Part shown: one piece after another, positions 1 to 5,408 of the stretch | Position numbering within the stretch: the stretch's first letter is position 1 | Layout: each line of letters begins with the position of its first letter | Assembly (NCBI GenBank): GCA_937931765.1 | Contig: CALHAO010000288.1 | Coordinates: 1 to 8,327 of the forward strand | DNA: 8,327 nt | Source: an uncultured Thiotrichaceae bacterium | Lineage (GTDB): Bacteria > Pseudomonadota > Gammaproteobacteria > Thiotrichales > Thiotrichaceae | Direction of reading: 5' to 3' | Position numbers and translations under genes: made by a program | The notes under the pieces: model-generated | What the model was told of the DNA's origin: nothing | The model's input: only the letters and a program-made list of their open reading frames with translations | The model's database searches: none

Positions 1-452
1 ACTGCGCCTAAATAGCTGAGTGCGATGAGTGAACCATTGCGGCCCTTCATCAGTGGGCGGGAATAACGTGCCATCGCCAGAAAGCTGTAGGCACTGATGT
101 CATGTGCAATCTGTGAGCCTTCGCGGGTGGTATTGTCGACGATGCTGCCTTCCAGTTGTTCTTTCGGTGCAAAGGCAATCGCATGAACCACACCATCCAG
201 TCCATCCCATTTTTCACTTAATTGTGTGAAGGTATCAGCAATTTGCTCATCTGAACCTACGTCACACAGTAGAACAATATCGCTGCCAAATTCAGCTGCA
301 AATTTTTCTACCCGTGGCTTCAGTTTTTCATTCTGATAAGTAAATGCTAGTTCAGCACCTTCACGGTGCATAGCTTTAGCGATGCCGTAGGCGATGGAAC
401 GATTGCTGGCGATGCCAGTGACCAGAATGCGTTTACCGGCAAGAAAACCCAT
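1..452 (-). CDS. fabI: Enoyl-[acyl-carrier-protein] reductase (NADH) FabI, N-terminal 150 codons, cut by the window edge
   Basis: FabI catalyses the last step of each fatty-acid elongation cycle in the cytoplasm, reducing trans-2-enoyl-ACP with NAD(P)H. The visible part follows E. coli FabI almost residue for residue: it opens MGFLAGKRILVTGIAS (nucleotide-binding Rossmann start), then SIAYGIAKAMHREGAELAFTY, CDV at 63-65, VHAIAFAP at 89-96, REG..IAHDISAYSF at 110-124 and LSYLGA at 145-150. Tyr147 matches E. coli Tyr146. The catalytic Tyr/Lys pair (Tyr156/Lys163 in E. coli) lies beyond the window. The ATG at 452-450 has a good Shine-Dalgarno, AAGGAG, on the minus strand within 457-464. A perfect inverted repeat (471-489) sits in the leader. 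Position 93 is Ala, where E. coli has Gly93. The gene is divergent from the ABC importer. Identification is secure; only the C-terminal part is unseen. Confidence 0.97.
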   Translation of the reverse strand, partial: MGFLAGKRILVTGIASNRSIAYGIAKAMHREGAELAFTYQNEKLKPRVEKFAAEFGSDIVLLCDVGSDEQIADTFTQLSEKWDGLDGVVHAIAFAPKEQLEGSIVDNTTREGSQIAHDISAYSFLAMARYSRPLMKGRNGSLIALSYLGA

Positions 453-470
453 TGAGAACTCCTTATACTG

Positions 471-489
471 TGGAAATCGTAGATTTCCA
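471..489. repeat. Perfect inverted repeat in the fabI leader (8-bp arms, 3-nt centre)
   Basis: The arms are TGGAAATC (471-478) and GATTTCCA (482-489), exact reverse complements around GTA. The element lies 18 to 37 nt upstream of the fabI ATG, just before its Shine-Dalgarno. It could be an operator for a dimeric regulator, or an RNA stem-loop next to the ribosome site. I do not recognise it as a known site. The symmetry is certain; the role is not. Confidence 0.55.
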
Positions 490-598
490 TGCTTGCGGGG
501 TATGCCCTACATGCACTATATGAAATAGAAATCACCGGGCAGATAAATTGTCTTGTGCGTTGATGCTGCAACCTTTATCGGCTTGGTGGTATGCTTAA

Positions 599-615
599 GG
601 AACTAAACTAGTTCC
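599..615. repeat. Inverted repeat upstream of the ABC importer (7-bp arms, 3-nt centre)
   Basis: The arms are GGAACTA (599-605) and TAGTTCC (609-615) around AAC. With one bulged C, pairing can extend outward through AA (597-598) and TT (617-618). It ends 36 bp before the binding-protein ATG, a position where an operator would act. The sequence differs from the repeat near fabI, so a different regulator is implied if both are real sites. Confidence 0.4.
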
Positions 616-651
616 CTTATTAACTTAATCGCGCAAGTATACACGAAGAAC

Positions 652-2529
652 ATGCAAAAACGACTCAACGCCCGCGACTGGATTCTCTATTCCCTGATCA
701 TTCTTTTGGTTTTTTTACTGCTATTGGTGATGTATCAGGTTGACCGACAATGGACAAAGCTGGATCAGATGCAAGCTTCGCTTTCTGAGCAGGCTAAAGA
801 CATGCGTGCTTTACGCACCGGACTGGGTTCGGGGGCATTTGCAGCGAAGTCCTCGCCTCAAGCTGATGGTCAGGCTTCCGGGGTAGGTGTGGCTCCTGCG
901 TTTAAGCGGGCTTATGACGCTACGCAGCAGGAAGGTTATGCGCAGGGAGATTGGAGTGTTAATTCATTTGGTAATAACTTAAAAACCCTGACACCCTTGG
1001 TGTCCAGTGATGCTTATTCTTCACAGGTTCAGGCTAATGTGCTTGAAACGCTATTAGCCCGAGACCCTGAAACGTTGGAGTGGACAGGTTTAATTGCTAA
1101 GGCTTGGCAGGTGAGTGATGATGGTCTGGTGATTACTTTTCAGCTCAGGGAAGATGTCACATTTTCTGATGGTGTGCCGCTGACTGCTGACGATGTTGAG
1201 TTTACCTTTAAGTTTATAATGACCGAAGAGATCGAGGCACCGGGTTTGCGGGCCGTCTTAGACAAAATTGGTAGTATTAAGGCGACGGGAAAGTATGAGG
1301 TGGTGGTCACTTACACTGAACCTTACTTCCGGGCGATGGAGCTAGCCGGATCAATTAGTATCATGCCCAAACATTTTTATGAGCCTTATCTGGAAAAAAC
1401 GCAGGAATACAATGAGTCTAAAGCTGCTTTATTGGGTTCTGGCCCGTACCAGTTAAAGAATGCAAAAGACTGGACGCCGGATCAGGGCACAGTGGAGTTG
1501 GTGCGTAATGAGCGTTACTGGGGGGATGTGCAACCTACCTATAACCGATTGCTGTGGAAAATTATTCAGAATGAAAGTGCAAACCTGACAACATACCGTA
1601 ATGGTGGGCTTGATGCTTATGGTGTATTTCCTGGTTCAGCAAAACCAGCAGAATATGAAAAACTAAAAGAAGATCAGCAGATTAAAGCTAAAAGTCAGAT
1701 TTTCAATTATATGCCTTCTGTAGCTGGGTATTCTTATCTTGCCTGGAATCAAAAACTTGATGATAAAGCGACCTTTTTTGCAGATCCCAAAGTGCGCTTA
1801 GCCATGACTTATCTGACAGACAGACAGCGTATTATTGATGATATTTATCTGGGTTATGCAGAACCAGCGATTAGCCCGTTCAGCCCACGCAGTAAACAAC
1901 ATAATCCAGCCTTAGTGCCACGTAAATATGATCTGGAGAAAGCGCAGGCGTTATTGAAAGAAGCTGGTTTTAGTGACCGTGATGGTGATGGTGTGATTGA
2001 AAACGAAGCGGGCCAGGTGTTTGAGTTCAAATTGACTTATTTTCATGCTAAAGAAGTCACGCAGCGAATGGTTTTATTGCTAAAAGATATTTACGCACTG
2101 GCGGGTATTAAACTGATTCCATCGCCACAGGAGTGGCCAGTGATGTTGGATCAGTTGAATAATAAAACCTTTGAAGCTATTACTATAGGTTGGAGTAGCG
2201 GTCTTGAAACAGATATTTACCAAATGCTTCATAGTTCACAAACTAAGGTAAATGGTGATAATTTCATTAATTATCACAGCCCGAAACTAGACAAGTTGAT
2301 AGATGAAGCGCGGTCTACGGTAGATGAGAAGAAACGCATGCCACTGTGGCAGCAGGCTGAGCAGGTCATTTACGATGAACAGCCTTATACCTTCTTATTC
2401 CGTAAACAAACTCTGTCTTTCTACGATAAACGCATTCGTAATTTGCAGCAGACCGACATTGGTTTGAATGATGGTTTTCTGCCGATGGAGGTGTATGTGC
2501 CTACTGTATTACAGCGTTATACGGATTAG
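652..2529 (+). CDS. Membrane-anchored substrate-binding protein of a peptide/opine-family ABC importer (SBP_bac_5 type)
   Basis: This protein captures the solute outside the inner membrane and delivers it to the two permeases. Residues about 90-615 carry the family pattern: LIAKAWQVSDDGLVITFQLR (147-166), FSDGVPLTADDVEFTF (171-186), GSGPYQL (262-268), YLAWN and FFADPKVRLAMTYLTDR (362-391), and a DxDxDG loop (442-447). The N-terminus is unusual. A hydrophobic segment at 11-28 has no AxA cleavage site and no lipobox Cys. It is followed by a short coiled coil with a/d residues V30, L37, M40, L44, M51, L54 and L58, then a Gly/Ala/Ser-rich linker (59-85). The 625 residues exceed the usual 500-550. 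The ATG has no good Shine-Dalgarno (only GAAGA, 2 nt away), but no other start lies upstream in frame and later ones would cut the anchor. The permease gene follows after 11 bp. The solute (peptide, peptidyl nucleoside, opine) cannot be read from sequence. Confidence 0.9.
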   Translation: MQKRLNARDWILYSLIILLVFLLLLVMYQVDRQWTKLDQMQASLSEQAKDMRALRTGLGSGAFAAKSSPQADGQASGVGVAPAFKRAYDATQQEGYAQGDWSVNSFGNNLKTLTPLVSSDAYSSQVQANVLETLLARDPETLEWTGLIAKAWQVSDDGLVITFQLREDVTFSDGVPLTADDVEFTFKFIMTEEIEAPGLRAVLDKIGSIKATGKYEVVVTYTEPYFRAMELAGSISIMPKHFYEPYLEKTQEYNESKAALLGSGPYQLKNAKDWTPDQGTVELVRNERYWGDVQPTYNRLLWKIIQNESANLTTYRNGGLDAYGVFPGSAKPAEYEKLKEDQQIKAKSQIFNYMPSVAGYSYLAWNQKLDDKATFFADPKVRLAMTYLTDRQRIIDDIYLGYAEPAISPFSPRSKQHNPALVPRKYDLEKAQALLKEAGFSDRDGDGVIENEAGQVFEFKLTYFHAKEVTQRMVLLLKDIYALAGIKLIPSPQEWPVMLDQLNNKTFEAITIGWSSGLETDIYQMLHSSQTKVNGDNFINYHSPKLDKLIDEARSTVDEKKRMPLWQQAEQVIYDEQPYTFLFRKQTLSFYDKRIRNLQQTDIGLNDGFLPMEVYVPTVLQRYTD

Positions 2530-2540
2530 TTGCTAAGACT

Positions 2541-3920
2541 ATGCTGACTTACCTGTTCCGTCGTCTGTTGTTAATGATCCCCACTCTGCTGGGTATTACT
2601 ATCGTGGTGTTTGCGGTTATGGCGTTGGCACCCGGCGGTATCAGTGCCCAGAGCCTTGTGGGTGGCACTGATATGAATGCTCAGGAAAAACAAGCGCTGA
2701 CTGAGTATTACAATAAGCGTTACGGTCTTGATCAGCCTGCTCCTATTCAGTATCTCCGCTGGCTCAATAATGTTTCCCCCATTGGTTTTACCTTTAATAA
2801 AGAAGGTGAAATGGAAGGGTTTTCTTTTACTAAAGGCATGGATCTGGGGGACAGTTTTACTTATGGGCGGCCTGTGGGGGAAATCCTCGCCGAACGAATA
2901 CCGATTACCCTCTTACTCAACGTCGTTACCATTCCACTTATTTACCTGCTCGCCATTGCCATCGGTGTGAAAGCCGCCACTGACAGAGGCGGCAGTTTCG
3001 ATGTCAGTTCCAGTGTTATTATGCTCGGTCTTTGGTCGATTCCCACTATGTTAGCAGGCGTTTTACTACTTGGATTTTTCGCCAACGTTCAACACTGGCA
3101 ATGGTTTCCCACCGCAGGCATTAGTAGTCGTGCCGCACAAGACATGACCTTTATGCCGCATTGGGGATCATTGTGGGATGTGGGTAAGTTATTTCTGGGG
3201 TTGATCATTGGTACCGGGCTGGCAGTCTGGATGAGCCGTTGGGAAGAACGTAAACTCCGCATGATTGTGGGGACTGTGTTTGGTTTGGTGGCTGGAACCT
3301 GGATGGTGCTGGCGCATGCTGATAATCTGTGGCTGAACTGGATTTTGTTACCGTTATCCGGTGCTGTGGTGATTGGTGGCTTGGCATGGATGTTATATGC
3401 GCCGTTTCGTGTTACCGGCCTTGGGTTGTTTGGTGCGATGCTGGGTGCTTTGATTGCGGTGGAGCTGATGGGTGATGGGTATATCCGTGGTTTTCTGCTG
3501 GATCGTATCTGGCATTTAGTCCTGCCTGTGCTTTGCCTTTCTTATGGTGGTTTTGCGGCGCTGTCTAAGTTGACACGAACCTCTGTTTTGGAAAATCTCA
3601 ATTCTGATTATGCGCGTACCGCGCGTGCTAAAGGGTTGAGTGAACAGGAAGTGCTGTGGAAGCATGTGTTCCGGAATAGTTTATTGCCATTGATTACAGT
3701 GGCTGCCGGTTTATTGCCGAGTCTGTTGGGTGGCTCGCTGATTGTAGAGAATATTTTCAGTATTAATGGCATGGGGCAACTAGCGGTCGAGGCCGTAAAA
3801 AGCCGGGATCGTGAAATGGTGTTATCGATTACCTGGATCAGCGGTTTTCTGACTTTGATTGGTTATCTGGTAGCTGACTTTTTGTATACCTTGGTTGATC
3901 CTAGGGTGAGTTACGATTAG
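2541..3920 (+). CDS. OppB/DppB-type ABC importer permease with an internal membrane insert
   Basis: This is one of the two transmembrane subunits of the importer. The 459 residues show the OppB plan: TM1 (10-30) behind RR-LL, GDSFTYGRPVGEILAERIPIT (103-123), the following helices to about 180, and the cytoplasmic EAA loop at 357-385 (YARTARAKGL then FRNSLLPL), which contacts the ATPase. The end is typical: IVENIFSINGMGQL (401-414) and DPRVSYD. Family members usually have 300-360 residues. The excess is a block at about 210-315 between FPTAGI and HLVLPVLCLSYGG, with four hydrophobic stretches (about 212-230, 241-258, 265-285, 293-309). The start follows the binding-protein stop by 11 bp with only a weak Shine-Dalgarno, so translation is probably coupled. 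The stop overlaps the stop of the opposing antiporter gene by 4 nt. The partner permease is not next but 2.8 kb away at 6718. Confidence 0.93.
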   Translation: MLTYLFRRLLLMIPTLLGITIVVFAVMALAPGGISAQSLVGGTDMNAQEKQALTEYYNKRYGLDQPAPIQYLRWLNNVSPIGFTFNKEGEMEGFSFTKGMDLGDSFTYGRPVGEILAERIPITLLLNVVTIPLIYLLAIAIGVKAATDRGGSFDVSSSVIMLGLWSIPTMLAGVLLLGFFANVQHWQWFPTAGISSRAAQDMTFMPHWGSLWDVGKLFLGLIIGTGLAVWMSRWEERKLRMIVGTVFGLVAGTWMVLAHADNLWLNWILLPLSGAVVIGGLAWMLYAPFRVTGLGLFGAMLGALIAVELMGDGYIRGFLLDRIWHLVLPVLCLSYGGFAALSKLTRTSVLENLNSDYARTARAKGLSEQEVLWKHVFRNSLLPLITVAAGLLPSLLGGSLIVENIFSINGMGQLAVEAVKSRDREMVLSITWISGFLTLIGYLVADFLYTLVDPRVSYD

Positions 3921-5158
3921 CTGTCTGTTACGGATTGTTCCGGCGCTTCTCGTTTACTGATATAACGGGCATAGGTGTTAACCAACGGTGTTGCGCTAAG
4001 GCCATGTGCAAAAATACTCAGCATGACGGTCAGCACGATACAGGCCAGTAGTTCTTCACTGCCAGGGATTGTAAACCGATCCAGAATCAGTAAGGCAAAC
4101 AGAATAGAGGCCAGACCGCGTGGGCCAAACCAGCCTAAGAGTAGTTTGTCAGGCGCTTTCAGGCCGGTGCCGGTCAGTGACAAGAATATCGGTAACATGC
4201 GGATAACCGTCAGATAAAGTACCGCTAGCACCAGCGTTTTCCAAGTGGCATGTTCCAGCCCTAGTGGCACCATCACTGCACCGAAAATCAGGAAGGTAAT
4301 CATCGTTAATAACTGGCCTTCTGTTTCCATAAATTCAAACAACGATTCTGAATGTTCTTTAAGGGTAGCGCCAAATAATAGGCCCGCAACGAAGGTAGCG
4401 ATAAAACCATTGCCGCCGACTGCTTCTGCCAGTAGATAAGCCGTGGCAGCTAATGATAAAAAAGCAATGCCCTGAAAAGCCATACTCATGCTTTTTTGTG
4501 CTGCTGCCCGATCTACCAGTTTGGCTCCGGCGTACCCGACACCCACGCCAACTAAGGGGCCAAGCGTGATTTGAAGTAGGGTAAATAGCCATAAGTTATC
4601 GGGTTGATGTGCTCCGGTTGTTCCGTAAGCAGCTGAGGTCAGAATTGCGCATATCATCACGATAGGCAGCGCTATGCCATCATTCAAACCACTTTCGACA
4701 TTAATAGCCTGGCGTATCCGTACCGGTACTTTGTGGCTACTGACGATAGCTTGCCCCAGCGCTGCGTCAGTTGGTGTCAGAATCGCTGCGATCAGAAAAG
4801 CCAGTGCCAGCGGTGCTGCCGGTGATACCCAGGCTGCGACTACCGCGCCGAGCAAAATGCTCAATGGCATACCGATAAGTAGCATGCGTGTGGGCAAAGT
4901 GTGGTCTTTGAGTAAAAGCCGGAGGTTAACCTGTGCTGCGTCGGAAAACAGTACCAGAATTAGGGTAACCTCTGCGAGGGTGTGCATCGCGCCATGACCG
5001 ATGGATAAGGGGAGTAATTCACCTGCGCCACCACCAATTGTCCAACCGAAAACAGTAAAGATCATCGGTAATGTGAGCAGGCTGTCCTCCAGTTTCCGGG
5101 AGAACAGTGCGAACAATAAAATACCTATCGCGACGATCAGAAACCCGAAACTTTCCAT
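3917..5158 (-). CDS. CPA1-family cation:proton antiporter (NhaP-like Na+(K+)/H+ exchanger)
   Basis: This inner-membrane antiporter exchanges protons for Na+ or K+ in pH and salt homeostasis. The 413 residues are hydrophobic, with about 12 membrane segments. CPA1 hallmarks are LTPTDAALGQAIV (127-139), the RIRQAINVESGLNDGIALP stretch (147-165) with the paired Asn159-Asp160 of the ion site (typical of electroneutral antiporters), an Arg320 in a late helix, and GWFGPRGLASILFALL (342-357). There is no C-terminal RCK/TrkA domain. A TTG at 5164 is in frame, but it directly abuts the AAAGGG Shine-Dalgarno. The ATG at 5158-5156 stands 6 nt from it and is the better start. The gene runs against its neighbours, convergent with the first permease (4-nt overlap) and divergent from the reductase fusion. 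No terminator is seen, so its transcript probably ends inside the permease gene. Ion preference cannot be read from the sequence. Confidence 0.92.
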   Translation of the reverse strand: MESFGFLIVAIGILLFALFSRKLEDSLLTLPMIFTVFGWTIGGGAGELLPLSIGHGAMHTLAEVTLILVLFSDAAQVNLRLLLKDHTLPTRMLLIGMPLSILLGAVVAAWVSPAAPLALAFLIAAILTPTDAALGQAIVSSHKVPVRIRQAINVESGLNDGIALPIVMICAILTSAAYGTTGAHQPDNLWLFTLLQITLGPLVGVGVGYAGAKLVDRAAAQKSMSMAFQGIAFLSLAATAYLLAEAVGGNGFIATFVAGLLFGATLKEHSESLFEFMETEGQLLTMITFLIFGAVMVPLGLEHATWKTLVLAVLYLTVIRMLPIFLSLTGTGLKAPDKLLLGWFGPRGLASILFALLILDRFTIPGSEELLACIVLTVMLSIFAHGLSATPLVNTYARYISKREAPEQSVTDS

Positions 5159-5219
5159 TAACAACCCTTTTATTTTTCAGCGATGCAGATCATTGTGACA
5201 AGTGGCTTCTAAAACCGAT

Positions 5220-5240
5220 CTATCGACTGCTAGTCTATAG
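5220..5240. repeat. Inverted repeat with 9-bp arms (one mismatch) and 3-nt centre
   Basis: Arm CTATCGACT (5220-5228) pairs with AGTCTATAG (5232-5240) at 8 of 9 positions around GCT. It lies 61 bp from the antiporter ATG and 168 bp from the reductase ATG, so it could serve either promoter as an operator. No run of T follows, so a terminator is unlikely. Confidence 0.45.
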
Positions 5241-5243
5241 CTC

Positions 5244-5253
5244 TCACCGGTGA
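5244..5253. repeat. 10-bp perfect palindrome TCACCGGTGA
   Basis: The palindrome lies 3 bp after the longer inverted repeat, and TGATCA (5251-5256) overlaps its end. A short palindrome can occur by chance; its closeness to the larger repeat is why it is listed. No known regulator is assigned. Confidence 0.25.
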
Positions 5254-5408
5254 TCATCAACGGCAATTCTATTCTGCGTTTCTAGCTATTTCTCACGTTA
5301 AACTAACCAATTATTTGGGGAAGTTTAAGGTACTATATTGTTTTCCATTTTGGTGTCGGGGATGCCAGCGATTGGTTTTTCATTTGATGCAGGAGGTGCA
5401 GTAACGAA

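Larger units (their letters stand above)
453..651. promoter_or_regulatory. Divergent intergenic region between fabI and the ABC importer
   Basis: These 199 bp must hold the promoters for leftward fabI and the rightward binding-protein gene. Two separate inverted repeats, each with a 3-nt centre, lie in it (471-489 near fabI, 599-615 near the importer). On the minus strand a TATAGT (520-515) could be a -10 box for fabI, but no good -35 stands at the right distance. On the plus strand TATACA (638-643) is the best -10-like hexamer; it lies only 8 nt from the ATG and also lacks a convincing -35. No open reading frame with coding character was seen. The region is regulatory by position; exact promoter calls are not supported. 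Confidence 0.5.
5159..5408. promoter_or_regulatory. Divergent intergenic region between the antiporter and the MsrBA fusion
   Basis: These 250 bp lie between two genes that point away from each other, so both promoters should be here. Visible elements are a 21-bp imperfect inverted repeat (5220-5240), a 10-bp palindrome (5244-5253) and an AT-rich TATATT (5334-5339) that could be a -10 box for the reductase, although its -35 is poor. An AGGAGG (5391-5396) stands 12 nt before the reductase ATG. No protein-coding frame of note was found. Confidence 0.45.

Noticed and set aside
710..716. Run of seven T in the binding-protein gene, considered as a slippage or frameshift site.
   Set aside because: It encodes the hydrophobic anchor in the correct frame and the protein is intact on both sides.
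1975..2001. DRDGDGVIE in the binding protein, considered as an EF-hand calcium site.
   Set aside because: Such DxDxDG loops are common in SBP_bac_5 proteins and the twelfth-position acidic residue is missing.
3205..3387. A minus-strand open frame inside the permease insert, considered as a sign that the insert is a foreign gene.
   Set aside because: The plus-strand frame is continuous with clean hydrophobic helices; the reverse frame is a low-complexity shadow.
3910..3936. Near-direct repeat GTTACGATT / GTTACGGATT at the border where the importer operon is split, considered as an insertion scar.
   Set aside because: No matching copy is seen at the other border (6651-6717), and both copies are within coding sequence ends.
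5159..5164. TTG at 5164 as the antiporter start, adding two residues.
   Set aside because: The Shine-Dalgarno AAAGGG directly abuts this TTG, while the ATG at 5158 has correct 6-nt spacing.
5387..5404. Tiny frame ATG CAG GAG GTG CAG TAA before the reductase start, considered as a leader peptide.
   Set aside because: Only five codons, no ribosome site of its own, and it simply spans the Shine-Dalgarno of the next gene.
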